Below, piece after piece: positions 44,087 to 53,274 of a DNA stretch of 64,000 nt; position 1 is the stretch's first letter; every line of letters begins with the position of its first letter. Location of the stretch: NCBI RefSeq assembly GCF_000482725.1, contig NZ_AXWP01000001.1:380173-444172 (forward strand), given 5' to 3'. The notes beneath the pieces were generated by a model, which did not search any database, was not told where the DNA came from, and was given only the letters and a program-made list of their open reading frames with translations. The stretch is from Psychromonas arctica DSM 14288. Lineage in GTDB: Bacteria; Pseudomonadota; Gammaproteobacteria; Enterobacterales; Psychromonadaceae. The position numbers were made by a program, and so were the translations under genes.

Positions 44087-45718
44087 CTATGAACTACATG
44101 AAAGCGCAGAGCAGCCAAATTTATTAGTCGCCCAATCCGGGCGTTTTACTGCAAACTCTTGATACTGTTTCTGTTCTTGATAAGGTGCCTTTAATAATTC
44201 AGCCAAGGTTAACACCCTAGAATAATCTCCTTGTTCAGCGAGTTCTATCGCTTCTTGTACTTGAAAGTTACGCAAAATATAACAAGGGTTCGCTTTATTC
44301 ATGGCCTCTTTCCGTTGCTCGTCATTAACTTGTTGAGTGCTTAATCGTGTTTGATATTGGCTTAGCCACTCTGCAAGCTGTTCTAAATATTCAGGTGTAA
44401 TTTCTTCTAATTGATAAAAACACGCCGCAAAATGGGTTAATAATACAGTTCGGTCTGTAATATCCGTATGCTGAGAAAAAGTAGCAAGGTGACGATAAAA
44501 TAACGTCATATCGGTATTAACCAATGACATTACTTTTTCTAACGCTTTACACAATAGTAAATCCGTTTCATTCTGCTTGCTGTTTTTGGGCTTAGCTTCG
44601 AGACCCAGTTTTGCTTGCATCATTGCTAGCCATTTTTGTTGGTAGATATGATTGTAATCATTTAATAATTTCTGCAAAGGTTCTGCTTCATTAATTAAAG
44701 GGTAAATAGCATTGCCTAATTGGAATAAATTCCACTGCCCAATATACCCCTGTTGTCCAAAGCGATAACGTTTCTCTGCTGCATCGGATGTATTAGGAGT
44801 CCAATTTAAGTCAAAATTATCAATCCAGCCATAGGGACCAAAATCAATAGTTTCACCAATTAAAGACATATTATCGGTGTTTAATACACCGTGTACAAAA
44901 CCTACGCGCATCCATTCAACAATTAAATGAGCAGTACGCTGAGAAATTTCTTGAAACCATTGCAAATAAACAGATTTATCAATTTCACCCGATGAAGGCA
45001 GCAGTTCTGGATAATCATTATTAATACTAAATGCGACGGTTTGTTTTAATAAGGTCAAGTCACCACGAGTAGAGGGTAATTGAATCGAACCAAAACGTAA
45101 AAATGAAGGAGAAACGCGGGCAACGATGGCGCAGGGCTCATAAGCCGCGCTACCATCGTATAATTTGTCGCGTACGACTTCTTCACCAGTTAAGGTCAAG
45201 CTTAACGCTCTAGTAGTGGGAATGCCTAAATGGTACATAGCTTCAGAACATAAATATTCACGGACAGATGAGCGAAGTACTGCCATGCCATCGGCGCGAC
45301 GAGAGTAGGGAGTTTGCCCCGCACCTTTAAGTTGTAACGTGACGTATTCTTTTCTTTCTGCACCATTATTAAGCAATGAATATTGACCTAAGTTAATCGC
45401 TCGGCCATCACCTAATTGCCCAGCCCATTGACCAAACTGATGTCCGCCGTAATTCATTGCATAGGGCTGCATAGTCGATGGCAGGTTATTACCACTAATT
45501 AACTCTGAAAACTCAGTTGATTGTAATGCCGCGTCACTAAAGCCGAGTGTATAAGCAAGTTCAGTATTACAGCATATAATTTTAGATAACTTAGTGGGGG
45601 TTGGGGTAACGTATGAGTATGCAGCATGCTCCACACTACGGCAGGTATTACTTAACTCAGTATCTGCAGGTAATTGTGAAACAAATACAGGATGTAGTGT
45701 CGGCAATAAAGAACTCAT
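44087..45718 (-). CDS. selO: SelO-family protein adenylyltransferase (YdiU)
   Basis: A 543-residue pseudokinase-fold enzyme that attaches AMP to serine, threonine or tyrosine of target proteins in redox homeostasis. Family motifs include NYGGHQFGQWAGQLGDGRA (89-107), the ATP-binding segment LKGAGQTPYSRRADGMAVLRSSVREYL (about 129-155), and FVHGVLNTDNMSLIGETIDFGPYGW (about 274-298), with the catalytic aspartates. The C-terminus ends ALSCSS, with cysteine at the position of selenocysteine in animal SelO. It is somewhat longer than E. coli YdiU (478). AGGAAA precedes the ATG. It is monocistronic. Confidence 0.95.
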   Translation of the reverse strand: MSSLLPTLHPVFVSQLPADTELSNTCRSVEHAAYSYVTPTPTKLSKIICCNTELAYTLGFSDAALQSTEFSELISGNNLPSTMQPYAMNYGGHQFGQWAGQLGDGRAINLGQYSLLNNGAERKEYVTLQLKGAGQTPYSRRADGMAVLRSSVREYLCSEAMYHLGIPTTRALSLTLTGEEVVRDKLYDGSAAYEPCAIVARVSPSFLRFGSIQLPSTRGDLTLLKQTVAFSINNDYPELLPSSGEIDKSVYLQWFQEISQRTAHLIVEWMRVGFVHGVLNTDNMSLIGETIDFGPYGWIDNFDLNWTPNTSDAAEKRYRFGQQGYIGQWNLFQLGNAIYPLINEAEPLQKLLNDYNHIYQQKWLAMMQAKLGLEAKPKNSKQNETDLLLCKALEKVMSLVNTDMTLFYRHLATFSQHTDITDRTVLLTHFAACFYQLEEITPEYLEQLAEWLSQYQTRLSTQQVNDEQRKEAMNKANPCYILRNFQVQEAIELAEQGDYSRVLTLAELLKAPYQEQKQYQEFAVKRPDWATNKFGCSALSCSS

Positions 45719-45865
45719 TCAGTTTTCCTAACGGTAAAAAAGAGGAGAACATATCGATGCTATTACAGTACACACTTATTATTTACAGGGTCTGTAAACA
45801 TCGATATGGTTATTCAGCATCATGTTTACTCAGGTAACATATTCAGCCAAATGTTAAAGCGATTG

Positions 45866-46216
45866 TTATTTAACCGCTGCTATCACAGATATTTCAACTA
45901 ACAAGACATCTCTTGCCATACTTGCTTCAACACAGGCGCGCGCAGGTGCATGACCTTCAGGAACCCAAGCATCCCAAACTTCGTTCATGCCAGCAAAATG
46001 TAACGCCATATCTTTAACGTAAATAGTGGCAGATAGCATATGTTCACGTGAACTACCTGATTCTTTTAATAGCTCATCTACCTTATCTAACATAGTTTGT
46101 GTTTGCTCTTTGATATCTTTAGTCGCATCAGCACAGACTTGACCACATAGGTATACAGTGCCGTTATGTTTTACTACACGACTCATGCGTTGTTTAGTTT
46201 GTTGACGTTCAATCAT
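45866..46216 (-). CDS. RidA/YjgF family protein
   Basis: A 116-residue RidA-type protein. The start at 46216 is chosen over an upstream in-frame codon at 46315 because GAGAGAAAAG precedes it and the family begins near [18 protein letters not shown]. The chain shows [19 protein letters not shown] and then [25 protein letters not shown], which holds the conserved arginine (ARAC). RidA proteins hydrolyse reactive enamine or imine intermediates. The first part is closest to the YoaB/Rid2-like subgroup in length and pattern, but subgroup is uncertain. Confidence 0.88.
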   Translation of the reverse strand: MIERQQTKQRMSRVVKHNGTVYLCGQVCADATKDIKEQTQTMLDKVDELLKESGSSREHMLSATIYVKDMALHFAGMNEVWDAWVPEGHAPARACVEASMARDVLLVEISVIAAVK

Positions 46217-46509
46217 TGCTTTTCTCTCGTTATTGTTAGTTAATGAAATATTAAATAATTGTAACGTGTCAGTATTAAAAGGCGAGTTTTTTAGGTTATT
46301 TATACATACCAGCATTGAAAATGCATTTCAAATAAATTTATGCAGTGAGGAAGTAGCCTAAAAATGAGACTCGTTAATGCATGAGGGACACTTAGGTGGG
46401 TGGATAGATGTTTTAAAGCATTGATACTTGATTAATCAACTCTTATATCAATGCTTTCCATGCAATTAGCGATGCCAGTTATGAAAGTTGGCATGTATAT
46501 GGCCAAGTT

Positions 46510-47463
46510 TTAATGAAGTCTTGACCATATACCGATATCATTTTTTGTAACTTTAAACTTAGACCAAGCCGTAAACGCGTTAACTGAGCATGAGCCAGAC
46601 AAATTGGTGTGTTCGCCAGCCAACACCAGGTATTTTATTGTCTTTTTTCTATCTATTGCTAGTACTTCCCTTATCTCCCATTCTTTCCCTATTTTGCCAT
46701 TGCTATAGCGTTGACCTAATTCAATCGTGTCCGGGTGAACGTTATCATATTCAGCATGTTGCTTGGCTTTTTCAAAGATTTCATTCCAACCTTCATCGGT
46801 CATATCGATAAATGATCCATGTTCAGTTACCGCTTTCATAAAATCTTCAACGGTAACTTCATTGGTTCGGGCACCCGGTGAAATAGTGGTAGTTAGGTTG
46901 TACTTGTAATATAAATGAGACGGATAACGACGCCAGTGAAAGGGATAGTTGAAAGCAATAGCCACTGAAATGATGATTAAGCAGTTTAATAATGTTGGAA
47001 TCAGTAAGTAGCTATAACCTAATTGGTGGATCGTATCACCACCTAAAACGGCCCCCAATGCAGTGGCTCCACCTGGCGGATGTACACACCTCAACAATGA
47101 CATCGCCATGATCGAGATTGATACAGACAAAGCCGCAGCGGTTGCTAGATCTTGACCTAAATATTGATAACAAGTCACTCCGATAAACGCACTAATGAGA
47201 TTACCGGCAATCACTTGCCAAGGCTGAGATAAGGCACCATGAGGCACAACAAACACAAGAACTGAAGTGGCTGCAATAGGGATTAATATATAAATATTGG
47301 CATGCACATTAAAGTAACTTAATACATCTTTGGAGATATAAATAATACAAAGTGTCGCTAATAAAGCAGTGAATGATGAAACAATGATCTCCTTAAAAGT
47401 GGGGCCTATTGTCGGGATACCTAAAAATAATTTTATCTCTTTGGTAAATGCGCTATTTATCAT
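46510..47463 (-). CDS. HPP-family membrane protein with C-terminal soluble domain
   Basis: A 317-residue protein. The N-terminal half holds four to five hydrophobic helices, including PHGALSQPWQVIAGNLISAFIG (about 89-110) and LLRCVHPPGGATALGAVLGG (about 123-142) with the eponymous HPP. HPP proteins have been linked to nitrite transport in cyanobacteria and chloroplasts; the role in this organism is unknown. The C-terminal half (about 195-317) is soluble and polar, with no motif I can name, in a place where other HPP proteins carry CBS domains. Divergent from a LysR-type gene. Confidence 0.82.
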   Translation of the reverse strand: MINSAFTKEIKLFLGIPTIGPTFKEIIVSSFTALLATLCIIYISKDVLSYFNVHANIYILIPIAATSVLVFVVPHGALSQPWQVIAGNLISAFIGVTCYQYLGQDLATAAALSVSISIMAMSLLRCVHPPGGATALGAVLGGDTIHQLGYSYLLIPTLLNCLIIISVAIAFNYPFHWRRYPSHLYYKYNLTTTISPGARTNEVTVEDFMKAVTEHGSFIDMTDEGWNEIFEKAKQHAEYDNVHPDTIELGQRYSNGKIGKEWEIREVLAIDRKKTIKYLVLAGEHTNLSGSCSVNAFTAWSKFKVTKNDIGIWSRLH

Positions 47464-47835
47464 TCAGTAAAACCCACCGCGTTGTATTGAGTGTTACAGT
47501 CATTTCCTAATCTAAATCGATAAAACAAGCAGAAAGTGACCTTACGATTAACCAGTTGGACGATTGTTAGCGCTGTCTTGATCAAATAGATAAAAATGCT
47601 TGTTGTGCCGCTTATAGAAACCCCGAATAACGTGAATAGATGAATAAGATTCGACGACTTAACAATATTAAAAGGATTAATATAATTCTCCTGAAATAAA
47701 TCGATGATTTAAGTGTGCACCATTATTGGTCGTGAGCACTTCTTTGGTGCGTTAGGATATAGGAAATGAATGAATCATGTATAATGAATAATATATCGAT
47801 TTATTATTCAATATTTTCATATAAAGGTGGGTGTA
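47464..47835. promoter_or_regulatory. Divergent region HPP / LysR with a TGAATAAT dyad
   Basis: A spacer of 372 bp. TGAATAAT (47785-47792) and ATTATTCA (47803-47810) form an exact 8-bp dyad with a 10-base centre, 25 bp before the LysR start. Such a site would suit autoregulation by a LysR protein. This is inference. Confidence 0.45.
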
Positions 47836-48675
47836 GTGGATTATGTATTAGCCAAAACGTTTCTGACTATTTGCGACTTGAACACTTTTGGTGCCGCCGC
47901 TGTTGAGCTGAATGTCACACAAACAACAGTAACAGCGCGTATAAAGTCGTTAGAGAAAAGCTTACAGTGTGCTTTATTTACGCGTAACAAAAGTGGGGCA
48001 TCATTAACTAAAAATGGTGAGCATTTCAAATCGTACGCCACCCAAATTGTGCAAACGTGGGACGCTGCAAAACGAGATTTACCCTTACCGGAAACCGTCA
48101 AAGGCAGCTTAGCGATAGGCGTAGACTTAACGTTATGGAACCCCATAGCTGCAACACTCATTTCTCATTTAAACGAAACATCTTCAGAGTTGGTAATAAC
48201 CATTGAGGTGGGTGATAACAAGCAAATGTGTGAAAAAGTACGCGCTGGTGGGTTAGATATTGCGCTTGTACATCAACCAGAATATAGCGCACCTATTGTG
48301 GTAGAGCATTTGTTAGATGAAAAGCTAGTCAGGGTTCAATCCGTCAATAAACCTTTCCCATATCTCTTTGTAGACTGGGGTGACAAGTTCAAAAAATTAC
48401 ACGATTCTGCTTTACCAGAGTTAGCTAGAAGCAATATTTCGATTAGTTTGGGGCCTGTGGCTTTGCAAGTGATGCTCAAAAGTGGAGGTAGCGGCTATTT
48501 TCGTACAAGGGTCATTAACAGATATATAAAGCAAGGCATCTTAGAATTGACACCAGACTCTCCGCAGTTTTCTTATCCTGTGTATCTGATTCGATACGCT
48601 CAAAAAGAGTTAAATATTGCAAACTTAAAGCAACACCTGATTAAAGTGTTAGAAAGTGAAGATGACTGGTTTTAA
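47836..48675 (+). CDS. LysR-family transcriptional regulator, HdfR-like N-terminus
   Basis: A 279-residue regulator. GTG 47836 is chosen (a GTG at 47827 is also in frame) because AAAGGTGG is then at normal distance and the protein begins MDYVLAKTFLTIC, as LysR proteins do. The helix-turn-helix is FGAAAVELNVTQTTVTARIKSLEKSL (about 18-43), like HdfR. The effector domain follows (about 90-275: GSLAIGVDLTLWNP...). The target is unknown. It could act on itself, the divergent HPP gene or the downstream dehydrogenase. Confidence 0.9.
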   Translation: MDYVLAKTFLTICDLNTFGAAAVELNVTQTTVTARIKSLEKSLQCALFTRNKSGASLTKNGEHFKSYATQIVQTWDAAKRDLPLPETVKGSLAIGVDLTLWNPIAATLISHLNETSSELVITIEVGDNKQMCEKVRAGGLDIALVHQPEYSAPIVVEHLLDEKLVRVQSVNKPFPYLFVDWGDKFKKLHDSALPELARSNISISLGPVALQVMLKSGGSGYFRTRVINRYIKQGILELTPDSPQFSYPVYLIRYAQKELNIANLKQHLIKVLESEDDWF

Positions 48676-48711
48676 TTATTATCCCTAGTATTTAAGTGAG
48701 CTGTAATTATT

Positions 48712-48742
48712 CAATTTATTGGTTTTTAAAACCGATAAATTG
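48712..48742 (+). terminator. Stem-loop after the LysR gene
   Basis: CAATTTATTGGTTTT (48712-48726) pairs with AAAACCGATAAATTG (48728-48742) with one G-T wobble; the loop is very short. T-rich sequence follows. It lies 37 bp after the stop. Confidence 0.7.
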
Positions 48743-49399
48743 TAATTGTTTAAGTTGAATTATCTTTATAAGTTCATACATTGAGTTTTTATCACTATTA
48801 AGCTGTTTTTTTGTTAAGTGTTCTTCAATGCACTTTTATTCACAACATGGCATTAAAGAGTAGTGAGTGTTGTTTACCTTATTGAAGGTAAATATCTATC
48901 AATGACTTCACTATTTAACTTAAACGTTGACTAATGTTTATCCAACATTTTCTTAACTCAGAATCACCTTAGTTAAAAAATGTTAGTTAAGAATACATTT
49001 GTTCATCATCCTTTTTTCAATCAACTCTTTAAGACATAGATTTTCAAAAAACTTTTCAAAACACTTTTTGATACATTGGGAGCTTTTCTTTCAAACTATC
49101 GCGGATTACTCGTGTGGTGGGTATGTTCGAGAGTTTATTATGAAAAATAAAGCACAGCTCAGTGGTTATATCGCAGCGGCTCTTGTCATGCTGAGGTAGT
49201 GCAGAGGTACTGTTGCGAAACTCTGCAACTTTAAGAATAACTTGTAGATTTTCTAATAGTATATTCTCCAATATTTTTTGATAATGTTTCAAATCTTGTG
49301 CTGTTTAATGAGAATAAAACAAGGGCTATTATACTTCCCATCAAACATTCATCTAAACATTCATTTAAACATAAGACAGACATTTAACGGGAACATATT
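48743..49399. other. Long leader region before the alcohol dehydrogenase gene, with possible leader peptide
   Basis: No full gene is present. A 19-codon frame MKNKAQLSGYIAAALVMLR begins at ATG 49140 behind GAGAG at 7 bases and stops at 49199. Right after it come two mutually exclusive hairpins: GCAGAG (49201-49206) with CTCTGC (49221-49226), and GTTGC (49212-49216) with GCAAC (49225-49229). The arrangement could be an attenuation-like leader for the dehydrogenase gene, but the peptide has no telling residue run. Confidence 0.35.
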
Positions 49400-50425
49400 A
49401 TGAAAGCCATTGGATATACTAAATCATTACCTATTACCGACGTTGCATCTTTAACAGACATCGAGTTACCACAACCTATTGCATCAGGCCGCGACTTATT
49501 AATTAAAATCAAAGCGATTGCGGTTAATCCAGCTGATTATAAAGTGCGCTTAAATATGGCACCATTAGAAGGCGAACATAAAGTTATTGGTTGGGATGCA
49601 GTAGGCGAAGTCGTAGCAACTGGCGACGAAGTATCAAACTTTAAACCAGGTGACACTGTTTATTATGCAGGTGATATTACGCGTCAAGGTTGTAATGCTG
49701 AATACCAATTAGTTGATGAACGTCTTGTGGGTAACAAACCAAAAAGCTTATCAGATGCTGAAGCAGCGGCATTACCATTAACGGCGATCACCGCTTATGA
49801 AATATTGTTTGAACATCTTGCTATTAAACAACAAAACCCAGATTCAAAAGATGTTTCTAAAGAAGTTATTTTAGTGGTTGGTGCTGCGGGTGGTGTTGGC
49901 TCTATCTTAGTACAGTTAGCTAAAGCCATTACCGGCGCCACTGTTATTGCGACCGCATCACGTGCTAGTTCTTCTGATTGGGTTAAGAAATTAGGTGCTG
50001 ATCATGTTGTTGACCATACCAAACCATTATTACCACAAATAGAAGCGTTAGGCCTTGGTTCAGTAACACATGTTGCTAGTTTAAATAGCACGGATAGTTA
50101 CTTTGAAAGCTATACAGAGCTACTGGCACCTTTTGGTAAAATAGCGATGATTGATGATCCAGAAGCGTTGGATGTGACTAAGTTGAAGATGAAAAGTCTT
50201 TCACTACATTGGGAATTCATGTTTGCTCGTTCAATGTTTAATGCAGCAGATATGGATGAACAAAGTAAATTGCTAAACCGTGTAGCAGATTTGATTGACC
50301 AAGGCTATATCCAAACAACTTTGGGCCAACACTTAGGCGCGATTAATGCCGAGAACCTACGTTCAGCGCATGAGCTTTTAGAAACAGGTCGTTCAATTGG
50401 TAAGATTGTTTTAGAAGGTTTTTAA
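49400..50425 (+). CDS. Zinc-type alcohol dehydrogenase family protein (quinone oxidoreductase-like)
   Basis: A 341-residue medium-chain dehydrogenase/reductase of the ZADH1-like subgroup. The catalytic domain has AVNPADYKVR (41-50) and GWDAVGEVVATGDEV (64-78). The nucleotide-binding motif is GAAGGVGS (161-168). Zinc-ligand cysteines and histidines are missing, so it is probably an NADPH-dependent quinone or enone reductase without zinc, in spite of the family name. The substrate is unknown. GGGA lies 9 bases before the ATG. It is followed by a strong terminator. Confidence 0.88.
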   Translation: MKAIGYTKSLPITDVASLTDIELPQPIASGRDLLIKIKAIAVNPADYKVRLNMAPLEGEHKVIGWDAVGEVVATGDEVSNFKPGDTVYYAGDITRQGCNAEYQLVDERLVGNKPKSLSDAEAAALPLTAITAYEILFEHLAIKQQNPDSKDVSKEVILVVGAAGGVGSILVQLAKAITGATVIATASRASSSDWVKKLGADHVVDHTKPLLPQIEALGLGSVTHVASLNSTDSYFESYTELLAPFGKIAMIDDPEALDVTKLKMKSLSLHWEFMFARSMFNAADMDEQSKLLNRVADLIDQGYIQTTLGQHLGAINAENLRSAHELLETGRSIGKIVLEGF

Positions 50426-50470
50426 GCGATTTCAAAGCTGGCTATCTTAAAAAAGACTAAAAATTATTCT

Positions 50471-50509
50471 GTGCACCTTCATTGTTTGTGTCTAACAATG
50501 AAGGTGCAC
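50471..50509 (+). terminator. Strong stem-loop after the dehydrogenase gene
   Basis: GTGCACCTTCATTGTT (50471-50486) and its exact complement (50494-50509) form a 16-bp stem with a 7-base loop. A second weaker hairpin, AAAGTGGGA (50549-50557) with TCCCACTTT (50583-50591) and a T run, follows. Confidence 0.85.
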
Positions 50510-50685
50510 TTAATTTACTTATGAATCACATAGTTTAATCATGATACTAAAGTGGGAAGATAAAGTTGATTTGAACCTGCTCTCCCACTTTTTACTAAAT
50601 CAGATTTTGTTTTTTGAATCTAAGATTTATTCACAGTATTGCTCTGTAAACAGTCATTTTATAACTTAACAATGGGATTTTAATT

Positions 50686-51234
50686 ATGTTACTCGATACA
50701 CCAATTTGTAATTTTGGCTGGAAAGCCACTGACTTTACATTAACAGATGCCTTTGGTGAGACGTTCACAATGAGCGAACAACTAGGAGAAAAAGGCTTAT
50801 TAATTGTCTTCATTTGTAACCATTGCCCATACGTTCAGCGCATTGGCCATCGCCTAGCAGACGATGCAAAGTTACTGATTGCAGATGGTATTAATGTATT
50901 GGCCATTATGTCTAACGATTATGACAATATAGAAGCTGATTCACCGCAGAATATGAAATTATTTTCTGAAAAATATGCTTTTACGTTTCCTTATTTAATC
51001 GATAAAGATCAGTCAATTGCTAAGCAATATGGTGCAGTATGTACGCCAGACTTCTTTGGGTTTAATAGCAAAGGTGAACTTCAATATCGAGGACGACTAG
51101 ACGATGCACGCATGGCTGACGCAGAAAATAGGGTACCTGAACTAATCAATGCAATGCGTTTGATAGCTAACACCGGCCAAGGCCCAGAACAGCAAACGCC
51201 GAGCATGGGTTGCTCAATAAAATGGCGGGCATAA
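50686..51234 (+). CDS. Thioredoxin-fold peroxiredoxin-like protein (PRX-like1)
   Basis: A 182-residue cytoplasmic protein of the AhpC/TSA-like PRX_like1 group. ATDFTLTDAFGETFTMSEQLGEKG is followed by FICNHCPYVQRIGHRL, with C44-N-H-C47 as the dithiol site. YGAVCTPDFFGFNSKGELQYRGRLDD (about 112-137) has the TPDFF segment typical of this group. CNHCPYV is conserved in the group. Its reductant and substrate are not defined. GGGA precedes the ATG. Monocistronic. Confidence 0.88.
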   Translation: MLLDTPICNFGWKATDFTLTDAFGETFTMSEQLGEKGLLIVFICNHCPYVQRIGHRLADDAKLLIADGINVLAIMSNDYDNIEADSPQNMKLFSEKYAFTFPYLIDKDQSIAKQYGAVCTPDFFGFNSKGELQYRGRLDDARMADAENRVPELINAMRLIANTGQGPEQQTPSMGCSIKWRA

Positions 51235-51334
51235 GATTGCTCATTTGATAATGTATATTCTCTTTAACTTAATTGAATCTCGACAACGACTATTATAACT
51301 ACAACGACAACAACAAACCAATCCAATAAGAGCC

Positions 51335-51350
51335 AATGATAGCTATCATT
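51335..51350. terminator. 16-bp perfect palindrome after the PRX-like gene
   Basis: AATGATAGCTATCATT is its own complement and is followed by TTATATA. As RNA it would make a six-bp stem with a four-base loop, a possible weak terminator 100 bp after the stop. As DNA it could be a dimeric regulator site. Confidence 0.45.
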
Positions 51351-51514
51351 TTATATAAAGAAATAGCTATTATGTTAACTATAGAAGTAGGAATGCTTGT
51401 TTGATGCTTTCTTAGCTCTTTCTTGATACTAGCTGGTTAGAAAGAAAAAAACACATTCGCATGATGACGAGCAAATAGACGTTTTTTGGATCAAAGTGAA
51501 TATAGTTTTGAATT

Positions 51515-51646
51515 CTATATATACAACCTTGGGTCGTTTACTCTGCATAGAATTTTAAGCACATATTTTCGCTGTGTAGTGGTCACTGTTAATACGAAAG
51601 CATTCTGTTTAATACGTCGTTGTAGCTCATTCTTATCTCGTATCAT
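51515..51646 (-). CDS. Possible 43-residue basic small protein
   Basis: The frame runs from ATG 51646 to a stop at 51515. It codes for a basic peptide with an amphipathic start (MIRDKNELQRRIK) and a strand-like TVTTTQRKYVLKIL. No good ribosome-binding site stands ahead of the ATG and no family is recognised. It may be a remnant of a larger gene. Confidence is low. Confidence 0.25.
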   Translation of the reverse strand: MIRDKNELQRRIKQNAFVLTVTTTQRKYVLKILCRVNDPRLYI

Positions 51647-52030
51647 CTGGCTTTTTATACCTTACTTACTTACGTACATTTAATTAATAAAATGTATATT
51701 TTTAGAATAAAAAACATATGAGAAATATCGAGATGTTCACCTCAGTGATGAATAGTTTAGACTGTTTAAATCATAATTATCGTCAAATCCGAAGCAGGGT
51801 ATGTGATTCAAGGTAGATGGTTTGCGGAAGATTCGAGTCGCGAGTTAGGGTAAAGAGAAGCATGGTGTTTACCGAATTATCTATTACTTCCTTGATGGGA
51901 AGTGACGCTTTTATTTGATCACTATTTATAGCAAATTGCGGAATTGATTTTTAGTGGGTTTGTTTTTTTTAACTTTTTTAAGTGAGTCTGGCTAATCCAT
52001 AATTAATCAATATGCGTAATCTCAATTTTT

Positions 52031-52309
52031 TTAGACTCCTACGTAAAAAACATAACCCCTTACTCGCTGTAACCCTTTGGATAACACATGCTGCAATATC
52101 AACCATAGAAACGACAAGGTAGTTAATATTAAAGTGATTAAGGCATTAATAAATTCACGAACCTGGGCCAAGATAAAGTCTATTCCTAATAAATCGTTAA
52201 TGTGAAATGCACTGTTTTGTTCATACTGTTCCTTATAACGACGAAAAGTTAAGGAATAGTTTACATCAAGCCAAGGGCAAAGCCCTTTAGGCTCAATAAC
52301 ACAGCCTAA
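52031..52309 (-). pseudogene. Open frame without a start codon, possible gene fragment with a membrane helix
   Basis: Ninety-two sense codons follow an upstream stop at 52310-52312 and end in TAA at 52031. The product would have a polar region (CPWLDVNYSLTFRRYKEQYE), then NDLLGIDFILAQVREF, then a membrane helix and a short basic tail (QRVRGYVFYVGV). The mixture of charged and aromatic residues looks like real coding sequence. Lack of a usual start suggests a 5'-truncated gene. The family is unknown. Confidence 0.35.
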
Positions 52310-52499
52310 TTAGCCTCACAAACGTCTTTACAACTCAATTTAATCAATCATTTATCGAAAACTCAATAATCTATTTGAATCTCAATAAAAGATAAAATAC
52401 TGTGTTTATAGTGGTACAATTTTTATAATTAAAATTCGAGCGAGAATGATAAATTATAAAGCCTCGTTAGCTGATAAACCTGGGAAAGGGATTTTAATA

Positions 52500-52736
52500 A
52501 TGTTAAAGCAATTTTGCGATCATTGCGGTGAAGAAACTGAGCATAGAGAAATTATCAAGCAGAAGCCTTCAAAGTACGGTAACAGTAGAAAAGAACAATT
52601 TAAAGCTTTCCTATCTGGATTTTTTGCAGGCACAGTGAGCCCCGCTGGAGCTTCGTTAGATCTCATTGACAGGTATGTTGTTTGTAAAAAATGTGGCCAT
52701 AAAAAACGAGAAAACCTTGGTGATGAATTTCAATAA
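52500..52736 (+). CDS. Small zinc-ribbon protein
   Basis: A 78-residue protein with two cysteine pairs: FCDHCGEETEHRE (C5-x2-C8) near the start and VVCKKCGHKKRE near the end, a split zinc ribbon. A hydrophobic/glycine stretch (FLSGFFAGTVSPAGASLDLI, about 38-57) lies between them. ATG 52500 is preferred over an in-frame codon at 52446 because the ribbon begins right after it and AGGGA stands upstream at 9 bases. It is not assigned to a named family, and its function is unknown. Confidence 0.65.
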   Translation: MLKQFCDHCGEETEHREIIKQKPSKYGNSRKEQFKAFLSGFFAGTVSPAGASLDLIDRYVVCKKCGHKKRENLGDEFQ

Positions 52737-52881
52737 CTTAACCACGGAATAAGTTAATTAAATGGATGTATTACGGTTATCATCGTCTTTGCAAAAGAAA
52801 AAGCCGCAAAAATAACATCAACCTACACGGCAGTTATTAGGGCGCTATGTTTCTTGGGGGCTGTGATTTTAATGGGGGACA

Positions 52882-53205
52882 ATGATTTTAATTTTTCTCA
52901 CAACATTATTAATATATGCGATCATTTCGTCGTTGGCTTGGTTAAAAACAAAAAACGTAGTATTTACTGGAGAGACCTTTGCTCTCCTTTAGTGTTACCT
53001 TTTTTTGGTTAATTCTTTGATTTTCTGGCTATGGTTTTAGTGGTTTTTATGACGTTGTTATTATTTTAATTTCTAGCGCTTTGTTCCTGAACATATGTGC
53101 TTCATCCTTGACCGATATTATACAAACTATAAAATAAACTCTTATCTTATGATGATTTTAGGTTTTATATTGGTATTTTTGTTACGAACATATTATGCAA
53201 TATAG
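52882..53205 (+). pseudogene. Probable decayed small membrane-protein gene (frameshifts and a stop)
   Basis: A frame starts at ATG 52884 minus two (52882) behind GGGGGAC and codes for MILIFLTTLLIYAIISSLAW then KTKNVVFTGETFALL before TAG at 52990. The next frame takes up with F-x-x-x-FFWLIL, has a TGA at 53018, and goes on FSGYGFSGFYDVVIILISSALFLN... to 53137. A third frame carries on with SYLMMILGFILVFLLRTYYA to TAG 53203. Together they would make a protein of about 107 residues with three or four membrane helices. T-rich DNA favours hydrophobic residues in any frame, so chance is possible. Two frameshifts and one stop would be needed. Confidence 0.4.
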
Positions 53206-53274
53206 CTTGGATTGATTGAAATACAACGATGCGATTCAGGTACACCACATGCTCTTTAATTCCATTATTTTGTA

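Larger units (their letters stand above)
51235..52499. other. Gene-poor stretch with orphan reading frames
   Basis: About 1.2 kb without a clear gene. On the minus strand a 43-codon frame (51515-51646; begins MIRDKNELQRRIKQNAF) has a coding-like amino acid mix but no ribosome-binding site. A second minus-strand frame (52031-52309) is open for 92 codons, with a polar half (around GLCPWLDVNYSLTFRRYKEQ) and a membrane helix (INALITLILTTLSFLWLIL), but has no ATG, GTG or TTG near its 5' end. Inside it lies AAGGGC-AAA-GCCCTT (52273-52287). The stretch looks like decayed accessory DNA. Confidence 0.4.

Noticed and set aside
48999-49199. 66-codon plus-strand frame before the dehydrogenase gene
   Set aside because: The first two thirds look like random translation of T-rich DNA; only the last 19 codons with their own ribosome-binding site were kept as a possible leader peptide.
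51486-51683. 65-codon plus-strand frame in the gene-poor stretch
   Set aside because: It starts at TTG without a ribosome-binding site, and the opposite strand holds a more coding-like frame.
51718-51816. Short plus-strand frame (MRNIEMFTSVMNSLDCLN...) as a transposase fragment
   Set aside because: A few residues recalled transposase ends, but no motif or inverted repeats could be seen, so no mobile element is called.
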